The position numbers and the translations under genes were made by a program. A stretch of 64,000 nt of DNA from an archaeon GW2011_AR15 (GTDB lineage: Archaea > Nanobdellota > Nanobdellia > Woesearchaeales > GW2011-AR15). The DNA is taken from positions 358,884 to 422,883 of the forward strand of contig CP010425.1 of NCBI GenBank assembly GCA_000830295.1, given 5' to 3'. Below, in pieces: positions 50,268 through 58,364 of this stretch. The notes below the pieces were generated by a model. The model was not told the origin of the DNA, did not search any database, and was given only the letters and a program-made list of their open reading frames with translations. The stretch's first letter is position 1. Every line of letters starts with the position of its first letter.

Positions 50268-50801
50268 ATGATGGGAAAATGCTGCGCTTATTTTGAGCTT
50301 GATTTGAACAGCCTGGAATACAGCAGGAGAGCCTCTGCAAGAGATGATACTGTGTTTAGCCTTTATTTTAAAGGTTGGGCGCCTGATTCTTTGGAGGCAA
50401 GGGGAAGCAGCTCATTTGTTTCAAGGCATGATTCTCTGCCATCTGCCTCGCTGGGAGAGATAGAGCATACCCTCGAGCTTATAGGCTACCCTGCGCATGC
50501 AGGGGTTTCTGTAAATGAATACCTGGCCAAGCTGGCAATGATATATTCATTCAGATGGGGAAAAAATCCTTTAATTCTGGGAATGGGTGATGTTACTGAT
50601 TTATTGTACCGGGAGCGTCTGGTACCGGGAGCTTTGCCTGGCATAAAAAGAAAAATATTAAGCGGTATTTTCAATTATTACCAGAAATCTGAGCTGACAA
50701 TCGGCGATTTTGCATACATGTCCCCTTCTGAACTGAGAAACTTTGCCAATGATAAAGTCATGGGCATACACCGCCAGCTTAACGGGAAGGTTGAGCCGTA
50801 A
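50268..50801 (+). CDS. Uncharacterised soluble protein, 177 aa
   Basis: No family recognised. CCAYFELDLNSLEYSRRAS near the start, then a mixed alpha/beta body with EHTLELIGYPAHAGVSVNEYLAKL, and a helical C-terminus (LTIGDFAYMSPSELRNFAND). A TATA box (ttttaatata, 50238-50247) lies 26 bases before ATG 50268, which is followed by another ATG, and preceded by a TTG; leaderless transcription favours 50268. No signal peptide. It converges on two paralogous membrane genes 5 bases away. Confidence 0.55.
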   Translation: MMGKCCAYFELDLNSLEYSRRASARDDTVFSLYFKGWAPDSLEARGSSSFVSRHDSLPSASLGEIEHTLELIGYPAHAGVSVNEYLAKLAMIYSFRWGKNPLILGMGDVTDLLYRERLVPGALPGIKRKILSGIFNYYQKSELTIGDFAYMSPSELRNFANDKVMGIHRQLNGKVEP

Positions 50802-50806
50802 TCCTG

Positions 50807-51217
50807 CTATTTTGCCAGATATTCCAGGATCTGCGGCAGTGTCAGTCCTGCATTATATATAGTATATACTGCTGTAGCAAGTGTCACAGTATTAGCCGCA
50901 GCGCCTATCGCTTTAGGGATTGCAAATATTGTTCCCGCAACCCTGCTGCTAAATCCGGTAAATCTTTCGATGTTGCCAGCCAGGGCAGCTGACGCATAAA
51001 TATATGCTGCACTGAGACCAAACACTCCTATTTCCGGGCCGAAGATTTCAAATGCTCCTCTTGCCGGAGCGTATAATTCGCTGTCAATTCCGACTATCTT
51101 TACACCAATATACGTTGTGACTGCATCCAGAGCTGTTGCTGCGCAGAGAAAAATAAAGAGGTTTTTATTATCTTTTATAAAGTCCTTCCTCGCCTCTATG
51201 AAGTCCTCAAGCCCCAT
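50807..51217 (-). CDS. Multi-pass membrane protein, paralogue A (DUF5658-like)
   Basis: 136 aa with four predicted membrane segments. The motif LDAVTTYIGVKIVGIDSE, then PARGAFEIFGPEIGVFGLSAAY, is nearly repeated in the adjacent gene. An Asp in the first segment followed by TT and a conserved E/N is a pattern of DUF5658-type proteins; function unknown. TATA box (cttaaataac, about 51235-51245) 24 bases upstream of the ATG; leaderless. Confidence 0.6.
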   Translation of the reverse strand: MGLEDFIEARKDFIKDNKNLFIFLCAATALDAVTTYIGVKIVGIDSELYAPARGAFEIFGPEIGVFGLSAAYIYASAALAGNIERFTGFSSRVAGTIFAIPKAIGAAANTVTLATAVYTIYNAGLTLPQILEYLAK

Positions 51218-51262
51218 ATTAAATGTGAAAAAGAGGTTATTTAAGAATCGTTGCTTTTTATT

Positions 51263-51631
51263 TTAATTATAAAGCTTAATTGCCTCATTAACAAGCGCAA
51301 CAGTATTGAGAAGTCCTAAAATATATTTATAGGCGCCACCCGCCGTCATTATATAGCTTGCCTTTATTCCCAGGCCTTTCTCAACAATATCGGCAGAATA
51401 AATAAAAAGGGGCAGGTATGCCAGATGAACCCCAAGCAATCCTATTTCCGGGCTAGTAGTGTGCATCAGAGATCTAAAAACCGGATTTATTTCAGTATCA
51501 ATCCCATAGACCCTAACCCCTATATAAGTTGAAACAGAATCCAAGAGAAACCCTGCTGTGAGAAAAAGAAATGCGTCTTCATTATTTTTAACTATCTCTT
51601 TGCCCCAATCCACAATTTCTTCAAGCTTCAT
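51263..51631 (-). CDS. Multi-pass membrane protein, paralogue B
   Basis: 122 aa. Tandem relative of the gene at 50807-51217: LDSVSTYIGVRVYGIDTE and SPEIGLLGVHLAY match its motifs position for position, with divergence elsewhere. Four predicted segments. Start ATG at 51631 fits a TATA box (ttttatatag, 51651-51660) 25 bases upstream; a longer frame up to 51679 would cross that box. Both paralogues have their own promoter, so they are not simply cotranscribed. Confidence 0.6.
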   Translation of the reverse strand: MKLEEIVDWGKEIVKNNEDAFLFLTAGFLLDSVSTYIGVRVYGIDTEINPVFRSLMHTTSPEIGLLGVHLAYLPLFIYSADIVEKGLGIKASYIMTAGGAYKYILGLLNTVALVNEAIKLYN

Positions 51632-51650
51632 TCGGGGCTGTAGATAAAAA

Positions 51651-51660
51651 CTATATAAAA
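51651..51660 (-). promoter_or_regulatory. TATA box of paralogue B
   Basis: Minus-strand ttttatatag 25 bases before the ATG at 51631. Confidence 0.55.
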
Positions 51661-51678
51661 AGCTATCCCAAAACAACA

Positions 51679-51690
51679 TTTATATAAAAT
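51679..51690 (+). promoter_or_regulatory. TATA box of the NFACT gene
   Basis: tttatataaaat centred 27 bases before ATG 51712. Confidence 0.55.
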
Positions 51691-51711
51691 AACTCCAACC
51701 ACCCCATCTCT

Positions 51712-52629
51712 ATGAAAGAGCTGACCTCATTAGACCTGCACTATCTCCTGCAGGAGCTGAAAGTAATTGAAGGCGGAAAAATAGACAAGGTATTCCAGAG
51801 CAACAATACTATATGCTTCCAGCTGCACATACCCAATGCAGGAAAGAAATACCTCACTGTGATACTGCCAAGCATGCTTTTCCTTACAAACAAAAAAGAT
51901 TCAGGGGAAGGAAAATTCGGCCTTTCAATAAGAAAGCACATAAGCAATGTCTGGATAAAGAGCATAGAGCAGCTGGGATTTGAAAGGATAATAAAATTGG
52001 AGCTGGAATCAAAAAACAGGTGTGCCCTTTACATCGAGCTTCTCAGGCCGGGCAATATAATCCTTGCAGATGATAAAAATAAAATCATAATGGCCCTGGA
52101 CTACAAGGGCTTCGGGACAAGGACAATAAGGCCCAACATAGAATACGAATATCCAAAGAGGGATGTTGACTTCCTCACGCTCAAAGAGGCAGAACTGGTT
52201 AAATTACTGGAAAAATCAGACAGGAACAGCATTGTGGTGACGCTGGCAACTGAGCTCGGGCTGGGCGGGAAATATGCAGAAGAGCTCTGCGAGCTGGCAG
52301 AAATAGACAAGAAAAAATCGCATATTGATATAAAAGAAATAAAGAGGCTTTACGGGGCTATTGAAAAACTCAGGCTGCCGAAGAAAATAAACGAGCAGCT
52401 GGCAGAAGAGCATAAAGAAGAGAAAGAGGAGAAAAAAGAAAGCCTGCATGGGAAAAAGAAGCAGCAGATCCTGAGCATAATAAAGCAGCAGGAAATGACA
52501 ATAAAGGGGCTCGAGATATCAGCAGGGGAAAACCAGAAAAAGGGCAACCTGATATACGAGAATTACCAGAAAGTTGACAAGCTGCTGAAAGAAAGCAAGG
52601 GAAAGGTTTCTGTGGACATAGAGCTTTGA
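51712..52629 (+). CDS. NFACT-N protein (RqcH/Tae2-like), lacking the C-terminal half
   Basis: 305 aa; full-length archaeal RqcH is about 650. Present: the NFACT-N domain (MKELTSLDLHYLLQELK, YIELLRPGNIILADDKNKII, MALDYKGFGTRTIRP), the HhH-like section (LATELGLGGKYAEELC), and the first coiled coil (KQQEMTIKGLEIS to NYQKVDKLLKES). Missing: the second coiled-coil arm and the NFACT-R (DUF814) domain. RqcH binds split 60S/50S-tRNA complexes and adds tails to stalled chains. The TGA comes two bases before the next gene's ATG, so there is no room for the rest. It may be a truncated or a split protein. Confidence 0.8.
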   Translation: MKELTSLDLHYLLQELKVIEGGKIDKVFQSNNTICFQLHIPNAGKKYLTVILPSMLFLTNKKDSGEGKFGLSIRKHISNVWIKSIEQLGFERIIKLELESKNRCALYIELLRPGNIILADDKNKIIMALDYKGFGTRTIRPNIEYEYPKRDVDFLTLKEAELVKLLEKSDRNSIVVTLATELGLGGKYAEELCELAEIDKKKSHIDIKEIKRLYGAIEKLRLPKKINEQLAEEHKEEKEEKKESLHGKKKQQILSIIKQQEMTIKGLEISAGENQKKGNLIYENYQKVDKLLKESKGKVSVDIEL

Positions 52630-52631
52630 AG

Positions 52632-53330
52632 ATGATAGCAGTAATAATCCCGACTTATAATGAAAGGGAGAACATAATGCCTTTGATTATATCTATAGAA
52701 AAAAATCTGCCTGGTGCAGAAATAATTGTCGTTGATGATAATTCACCGGACGGCACAGGGGAGCTGGTCAAAAAAAACAGGAAAGTCCGCCTTATAACAA
52801 ATCCGGAAAAAACAGGGCTTGGCAGAGCATATCTTAAGGGCATGGATTATGCAGTGAAGAAGCTGAAGGCAGATGTTCTTATAGAGATTGATGCTGATTT
52901 TTCCCATGACCCAAAAGACCTTCCTGCACTGGTAAAGATGGCAGAAGAGTATGATTTGGTATTGGGCTCCAGATACATAAAGGGCGGCTCTATCCCAAAA
53001 AAATGGCCTTTTTACAGGAAATTCCTGAGTGCTGCCGGAAACTCTTTCATAAGATTCATGCTAGGCAGGAAAATAAGGGACTGGAGCACAGGCTACAGGG
53101 CAATAAGAAAAAAGGTATATCTGGACATAGGAAATGAGATAAACCAGGACATGTTTTACGGCTACACGTTCCAGATCGGATTTCTTTACAAAGCAATGAA
53201 GAGGGGCTACAAAATAGCAGAAGTTCCCATACACTTCAGGGACAGGACAAAGGGAAAATCAAAGCTGGGCATGGAATACCTTCTCAACACATTCATATAC
53301 ATAATAAAGATAAAATTAGGCATGAAATAG
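52632..53330 (+). CDS. Dolichyl-phosphate mannose synthase, DPM1-like GT2
   Basis: 232 aa. VIIPTYNERENIMPL at 4-18, VVDDNSPDGTGELV near 37, DADFSHDPKDLP near 88, GSRYIKGGS near 115, and DWSTGYRAIRKK near 155. One of the best DPM1 matches here; it lacks membrane helices, as in the soluble human-type catalytic subunit. It makes dolichyl-phosphate mannose from GDP-mannose for GT-C enzymes outside. ATG at 52632 is two bases after the NFACT stop. The GT-C genes follow. Confidence 0.88.
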   Translation: MIAVIIPTYNERENIMPLIISIEKNLPGAEIIVVDDNSPDGTGELVKKNRKVRLITNPEKTGLGRAYLKGMDYAVKKLKADVLIEIDADFSHDPKDLPALVKMAEEYDLVLGSRYIKGGSIPKKWPFYRKFLSAAGNSFIRFMLGRKIRDWSTGYRAIRKKVYLDIGNEINQDMFYGYTFQIGFLYKAMKRGYKIAEVPIHFRDRTKGKSKLGMEYLLNTFIYIIKIKLGMK

Positions 53331-53360
53331 GGCGGTCCGGAACATCAGGGAAAGGGAGTC

Positions 53361-53383
53361 GTAGAGGGGACATTCCCCTCTGC
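53361..53383 (+). other. Stem-loop between the DPM1-like and GT-C genes
   Basis: A nine-base stem (gtagagggg with cccctctgc, one G-T pair) around a five-base loop, in the 123-base gap ahead of the GT-C gene. No T run follows, so a plain terminator is unlikely; a leader element or RNA processing site are options. Confidence 0.45.
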
Positions 53384-53453
53384 TATATCAGGAGCTCAAA
53401 TTTTCTATATCACATTGGCAAAATATAAAAACAAAGTAAGCTTCAGGGGCAGT

Positions 53454-54956
53454 ATGGAGTTAAAAACAAGGCACATTATACTTATAGTGCTGTTCACGCT
53501 GTATTTTTCAGCCAGGCTGTTCTTCTCCCTGCAGACCCCGGAGTTCAGCTCGGACTACTCTTATTTCGCCCTGAGGCAGATAGAGCATATACAGCAGACA
53601 GGCCTCCCTCTTTCGGATGACCTGCTCAGCTATGGCGGAAGGAACTTTGTGGTCATGCCGTTTTATTTCTATATACTGGCAGCTCTTACCATGTTCCTCC
53701 CAGAGATAATAACAATAAAAATAGTCAACACGCTGCTGGCTTCCTCTCTCATTGCTGCCATGTACCTTGTCTGCAGGAAAGTATTGCAGAACAGGCGGGT
53801 TTCCATTATCTGCTCTGTTGTGGCTGCAACAATGCCGGTCTATATAAGCCAGACCCTGAATGACATAAGCCCGCTTTCCCTTATCCTGCCGGGAAGCCTG
53901 TTCCTGCTCTATCTTTTCCTGGTGCTGGAAAAGAAGCGTGCAATAGATTATGCAATACTTTTAAGCATCGTGCTGGCCCTGGTCTCTTCCTCAAGCTTCA
54001 TACTTCTCCTTGGCTTTATTGTCTACCTTATACTGAAATATCTTGACAAGCATGCAATCTCAAAAGCCAGATTTGAGTTTACTGCCTTTTTCCTTTTGTT
54101 CCTGCTGTGGATAAATATAATCGTCTACAAGCAGGCTTTCCAGGAGCACAGCTTCTCCATTGTGCTGAGAAACCTCCCGCAGGTTCTCCTGGACAGCTAT
54201 TTCGCAGACCTGAGCATACAAAAGGTTATCCTCGGAATAGGGGTTTTTCCCTTTTTTTTCGGGCTCTACACAGTCAGCATATACCTTTTCAGGAAAAAGA
54301 GCGAGAACATCCTTCTTTTCATCAGCCTGTTCATCTCAGCTTTCGGCCTGCTGTGGTTCAAGGTCGTTGAGATTGAGGTTGCCCTGGCTTTCCTGGGCAT
54401 AGCTCTGGCAGTATTGTTCGGACAGGCGCTGAAGAGCCTGCGGGTCTATATGAAAAGGACAAAGTTCGCAAAAAGGGCTGAGATGATATTCAACATACTT
54501 CTGGTGGTTCTGATGATAAGCCATATTTTTCCAGGCGTTTATCTGATATACCAGGAATCGGGAAAAAGCTTCAGCACAGAATATATTGAGGGATTCAGGT
54601 GGCTCGCAAATAACACCCCTGAAGACAGCGTTGTCCTGGCTCTCCCTGAAGAAGGCCACCTTGTGGCTTATTTCGGAAAAAGAAAGAATGTTATTGACAA
54701 TGATTTCCTGCTTGTTGGAGATGCCAACGAGAGGTTCAACGACGTCCTGCTGTTCTATACCTGGAGGTTCAAGGTGCCTGCTGTCAGGGTCCTTGAGAAA
54801 TACAGTGTGGATTATGTCATAGTTTCAGAAAAGATTAAGGATTACAGGATTACAGAAAACCTGCTGAAAAGCGAATCATGCTTCGTGCCTGTCTATGAGG
54901 GAAGCATAACAGTATACAGGAACAGGTGGGACAAGGATGTGTGCAGTGTAATATGA
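53454..54956 (+). CDS. GT-C (PMT-like) membrane glycosyltransferase 1 of tandem pair
   Basis: 500 aa with about twelve membrane segments and a C-terminal outer domain (about 375-500). The first outer loop has LQTPEFSSDYSYFALRQIEH, with the acidic residue and R typical of GT-C enzymes. The tail domain (GFRWLANNTPEDSVVLALPE, KRKNVIDNDFLL) has a pattern shared with the next two GT-C genes. Probably transfers dolichyl-linked mannose or another sugar from the neighbour's product. ATG 53454 with AGGGG four bases upstream is preferred; a TTG 13 codons earlier is possible. Confidence 0.75.
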   Translation: MELKTRHIILIVLFTLYFSARLFFSLQTPEFSSDYSYFALRQIEHIQQTGLPLSDDLLSYGGRNFVVMPFYFYILAALTMFLPEIITIKIVNTLLASSLIAAMYLVCRKVLQNRRVSIICSVVAATMPVYISQTLNDISPLSLILPGSLFLLYLFLVLEKKRAIDYAILLSIVLALVSSSSFILLLGFIVYLILKYLDKHAISKARFEFTAFFLLFLLWINIIVYKQAFQEHSFSIVLRNLPQVLLDSYFADLSIQKVILGIGVFPFFFGLYTVSIYLFRKKSENILLFISLFISAFGLLWFKVVEIEVALAFLGIALAVLFGQALKSLRVYMKRTKFAKRAEMIFNILLVVLMISHIFPGVYLIYQESGKSFSTEYIEGFRWLANNTPEDSVVLALPEEGHLVAYFGKRKNVIDNDFLLVGDANERFNDVLLFYTWRFKVPAVRVLEKYSVDYVIVSEKIKDYRITENLLKSESCFVPVYEGSITVYRNRWDKDVCSVI

Positions 54957-56311
54957 TGCCGGAGGAAAAAAGGGAATTGCTTGTAATTATGGCTGTTGCC
55001 GCCCTGGTGCTCGGCGCCATGCTCTTTTTCAGGATAGGGAACACTGAAGTCCTGCCGTTCTACGGCCAGTACGAGCATCTCGCTGCGATAAGGAGCAGGG
55101 AAGTCTCACAGATAAACCCTCACATGCCGGACCTCCTCCTCTCATATTCTGGCACTCCTGTCTTCCTTATGAGGGTCCTGCCCTTCATCATTGGGCTCTG
55201 CAATATCGCCCTGCTTTATTTTATACTTGGAAAGATAATAAAAAAACCAAAACAGAGGCTCCTGACAATGGCTGCAGTAATGGCCTCCCCCGTATTCTTT
55301 TTCCTATACGGCTCGTATAACTCGCTTTTCCTCCCTCTCTTTTTCATACTTTTGGGCACTTTACTTATACTAAAAAACAGCTACTTTTGGGCCCTGCTCT
55401 GCTTTCTCGCAGGACTTGCAGCAACGCCAAGGATGTTTTTCGCTATTGCCATATGCCTGATTGTGATATTTGAAAGGCTGAAGAGCAAAAAGGGATTGTA
55501 CCCTTTCCTGGGGATTGTGGCTGTTGTCATATTCTTCATGGCTGTCAATGCCGTCTCCTTTGACATCAGCTTCTATAATATGCTGACTGAGCACATAGCC
55601 GACCTCGGGGCGGTGGTGGGCGTCGGCATATTCGGGATTGTGCTCTCCTTAGTAGGCATAATTATTTCCTGGAAGGATAAGCACAGCCATGCGTTTATCT
55701 ATGTGGCTCTCCTGTCTTTTGCTGTCTTCACGCTCTACGACCCCCACTATATTGTCTTCGTTGACCTGATAATGTCATACTATATCGGTGTGGCTCTTTA
55801 TATCATGGTCAGCAGGAGATGGTCTGCAAAGATTGTGGGGAACTACATCCTCGTGCTTGTGGCCTGCGGGCTGATATTTTCCCCGGGCGCCTACATAAAA
55901 AAAATTTCCGAAGCCGGGCCTTATGATACAGAGGTCAGCAGCCTGGAATGGCTTTCCGGCCGGAACAACACGGGAAAAGTGCTCTCACATTATGAATTCG
56001 GCTCTCTTATAGAGGCTGTGAGCGGGCTTGATGCTTATATAGATAGATCATATTTCACTTATTCAAAAGACAGAACAAGGATAAACAATGCAGATGCAAT
56101 ATTCCAGTCAAGGAATCCTACAGAAATAATGGGTTTTCTGGACAGAAATAGTATTGAGTATATCTGGATTAGCAGCGAGATGAAAAGCGGACTTGTCTGG
56201 GAGAAAGAAGATGAGGGTATGCTGCTGGTAATGCAGACAGACGGCAGCTTCAGGAAGATATATGACTTTATGGATATTGAAATATGGAAGTATGAAACTC
56301 CTGTTAATTAG
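54953..56311 (+). CDS. GT-C (PMT-like) membrane glycosyltransferase 2 of tandem pair
   Basis: 452 aa, about eleven membrane segments and an outer tail (SLEWLSGRNNTGKVLSHYEFG). The first outer loop (NTEVLPFYGQYEHLAAIRSRE) is shorter and lacks the clear DxD of active enzymes, so it could be a partner to the preceding gene, with which it shares layout. The ATG overlaps the stop of that gene by 4 bases. The 3' end overlaps the opposing thioredoxin-like gene by 8 bases. Confidence 0.7.
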   Translation: MMPEEKRELLVIMAVAALVLGAMLFFRIGNTEVLPFYGQYEHLAAIRSREVSQINPHMPDLLLSYSGTPVFLMRVLPFIIGLCNIALLYFILGKIIKKPKQRLLTMAAVMASPVFFFLYGSYNSLFLPLFFILLGTLLILKNSYFWALLCFLAGLAATPRMFFAIAICLIVIFERLKSKKGLYPFLGIVAVVIFFMAVNAVSFDISFYNMLTEHIADLGAVVGVGIFGIVLSLVGIIISWKDKHSHAFIYVALLSFAVFTLYDPHYIVFVDLIMSYYIGVALYIMVSRRWSAKIVGNYILVLVACGLIFSPGAYIKKISEAGPYDTEVSSLEWLSGRNNTGKVLSHYEFGSLIEAVSGLDAYIDRSYFTYSKDRTRINNADAIFQSRNPTEIMGFLDRNSIEYIWISSEMKSGLVWEKEDEGMLLVMQTDGSFRKIYDFMDIEIWKYETPVN

Positions 56312-57008
56312 CGTTGGCCTCTGCCTCGCATATCTCTGATTTTTCCTCGTAGCCGCCGCATATCTCAAACATGAGCTCATCCCTTGATGTAAATCCCTGG
56401 TAAACCCTGTCTCCCACCACGACTGCAGGATATGATGTTATGTTAAAGCTTTTTTTAAGCACTGGGATAAGGGGCTCTTTTTCATAGTTTGAGTCCAGTG
56501 CAAATACCATCAGCTTAGTCTGGAACAAATCTTTGAGATATGTAAGTATGAACGCCTGGTCAGCGCAGTCTGGGCATGCCTCATCTGTTGAATAGAAATA
56601 AAGGACAGTGACAACATCAAGGCTGCACATCTTCTCAATCCTCTGGAAAAGCAGCCAGTATCTCAGCTGGGCCTGCAGGTATTCCCTTCTCAGTATCTCA
56701 AATTCCTCCTGGTTTATCTTAGACTCCTCATCATATGACTCCAGCCTAAGCCTGGTCTTCTCAAGATGATCAAGGGAAAGATCGTATATATTCGGGATTG
56801 TGCTGCACTCGTTTGTCTGGGAAAGCTGGTCTATGTAGAGATACAGCAGCTGTGCGGAGTTGTAGTCAAGCTTCTGGAACTGGTCCTCTTTTGTTATATA
56901 TTCCAGCCTGTAATTTTCAACTATAAGGCCGAGAAAAAGCCCGAGAAGGAATATGCCGCCTGTAAGTATTGCAGCAAAAAGATATCTTCCTGAACTAAGA
57001 TTCCTCAT
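56304..57008 (-). CDS. Membrane-anchored thioredoxin-like protein
   Basis: 234 aa. One N-terminal membrane helix (about 9-29), a helical middle (about 40-130) and a C-terminal thioredoxin-like domain with DEACPDCADQ (CPDC) near 146 and SYPAVVVG, the cis-proline loop, near 192. Late cysteines C222 and C229 may pair. It probably handles disulfides of exported glycoproteins; DPANN-type archaea often keep such genes near STT3. TATA box (ctttataaac, about 57031-57041) 28 bases upstream, leaderless. Confidence 0.72.
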   Translation of the reverse strand: MRNLSSGRYLFAAILTGGIFLLGLFLGLIVENYRLEYITKEDQFQKLDYNSAQLLYLYIDQLSQTNECSTIPNIYDLSLDHLEKTRLRLESYDEESKINQEEFEILRREYLQAQLRYWLLFQRIEKMCSLDVVTVLYFYSTDEACPDCADQAFILTYLKDLFQTKLMVFALDSNYEKEPLIPVLKKSFNITSYPAVVVGDRVYQGFTSRDELMFEICGGYEEKSEICEAEANAN

Positions 57009-57049
57009 ACCCTCAGTGTTTTTCTCATGGTTTATAAAGCTTTACGAAA

Positions 57050-58312
57050 TTACCACTCCTGCACTCTGGAAAAAATAATCTCAATGACTATGGCGCTCCA
57101 TACAAAGGCCAGAAAAAACGGGTACATCAGGAGAAATACGAGTGTCGTCAGCTTTCCATACCTGAAGACTTTCTCATTTACCATCCTGTGCGAAAGTATA
57201 AATGTTATCGCTCCCAAAAACAACATGAGGGCTGCAATGAGGAGCTTTGTGTAATCCCCGTCAAGTATATTAAATCCAAGGTTCAGGTTTGAAACTACTG
57301 TTGGCAGGTCGAAATTTATGGCATATATCCTGAAAATAGCATCATATGCTTTTTCAAGGAAATAATAAGTGTATATTGAAAACATGATGACTGCCAGGAA
57401 CCCCGGCACTATTATGGTCGGCATCTGTATAAACCCGAAGTCCCCGTATTCCCTGTTGAACCACATCTTCCTGTAATCCTTGCTTACTGAGTTGAATATT
57501 GAACCCTTATACCACCTGTTTCTCTGCTTGTAAAGGTCCTTCAGGCCTTCGGGGGCAATTGTCCGGACTTCTGCATCTGTTGTCTGGATTACCCTGTAAT
57601 GGTGCTTATGGAGCTTCAGAGTTATCTCAAGGTCCTCTGTCAGGTTGGGATGGGAGAACCCGCCAAGCCTCCTCAATATTTCTGTCCTGTAGACTGAAAA
57701 CGGGCCCGGAGCGACATGCACACAGTCAAGGTTGCCCATTATCCTTTTGAAGAATATGCTGAGGATATACTCATGCCTCTGGAGCTTCTGCAGGAAATTT
57801 TTCGGGGCGGCAACTTTCATCATCGGAAGCACGCAGGCTATGCTGCTGTCCTCCCTGAAATAAGGAAGGAGCTTTTTCAGTGCCTTGGGCTCCGCATATG
57901 AATCTGCATCAAGAAGGACAAAAAAGTCCCCTTTTACTATCTTTAGTGCCCTATTCAGGGCAATGCCCTTGCCCTTCTCCCTGGTGCTTATTATTTTTAT
58001 GTTTGTTTCCTTATACTCTTTTTTTATTCTTCTGGCTATCTTAACTGTGTCATCGGTGCTGGCATTGACAGCAACTATAATCTCATATTTGTTTCTCGGA
58101 TAGTCTATGGCTATGGCATGCTCCATTGTCGATGCTATTACCTTTTCCTCATTGTGGGCAGGTATGACAAGGCTTACTTTCGGCTCATCTTTCGGCCTTT
58201 TTTTCGGAACCCATTTGTCCCCGTCAAGAAAATAGACAATCAGCCAGAATATATTGAGATACATCAGGAGTATGTAGATTATCCATAATATTGTGTCTGT
58301 AACAGTATTCAT
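57050..58312 (-). CDS. Processive-type GT2 membrane glycosyltransferase
   Basis: 420 aa. An N-terminal membrane helix, GT-A domain with SLVIPAHNEEKVIAS near 50, VLLDADSYAEP near 134, and the QxxRW motif in KQRNRWYKGS near 270, then three or four C-terminal membrane helices. The Q-R-W motif marks the cellulose/hyaluronan synthase-like class, which extends and exports polysaccharide. The frame continues 106 codons upstream, antisense to the opposing gene; ATG at 58312 has the shared TATA box 27 bases off and starts with the first helix. Confidence 0.82.
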   Translation of the reverse strand: MNTVTDTILWIIYILLMYLNIFWLIVYFLDGDKWVPKKRPKDEPKVSLVIPAHNEEKVIASTMEHAIAIDYPRNKYEIIVAVNASTDDTVKIARRIKKEYKETNIKIISTREKGKGIALNRALKIVKGDFFVLLDADSYAEPKALKKLLPYFREDSSIACVLPMMKVAAPKNFLQKLQRHEYILSIFFKRIMGNLDCVHVAPGPFSVYRTEILRRLGGFSHPNLTEDLEITLKLHKHHYRVIQTTDAEVRTIAPEGLKDLYKQRNRWYKGSIFNSVSKDYRKMWFNREYGDFGFIQMPTIIVPGFLAVIMFSIYTYYFLEKAYDAIFRIYAINFDLPTVVSNLNLGFNILDGDYTKLLIAALMLFLGAITFILSHRMVNEKVFRYGKLTTLVFLLMYPFFLAFVWSAIVIEIIFSRVQEW

Positions 58313-58332
58313 GGGGCTAGTAAATAGGAAAA

Positions 58333-58343
58333 CATATTTAAAC
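58333..58343. promoter_or_regulatory. Shared bidirectional TATA box
   Basis: catatttaaac reads as gtttaaatatg on the other strand. It lies about 27 bases from both the ATG of the GT2 gene (58312, minus) and that of the GT-C gene (58365, plus). One box may serve two leaderless transcripts. Confidence 0.55.
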
Positions 58344-58364
58344 CTAATTGCAGAGAATATAAAT

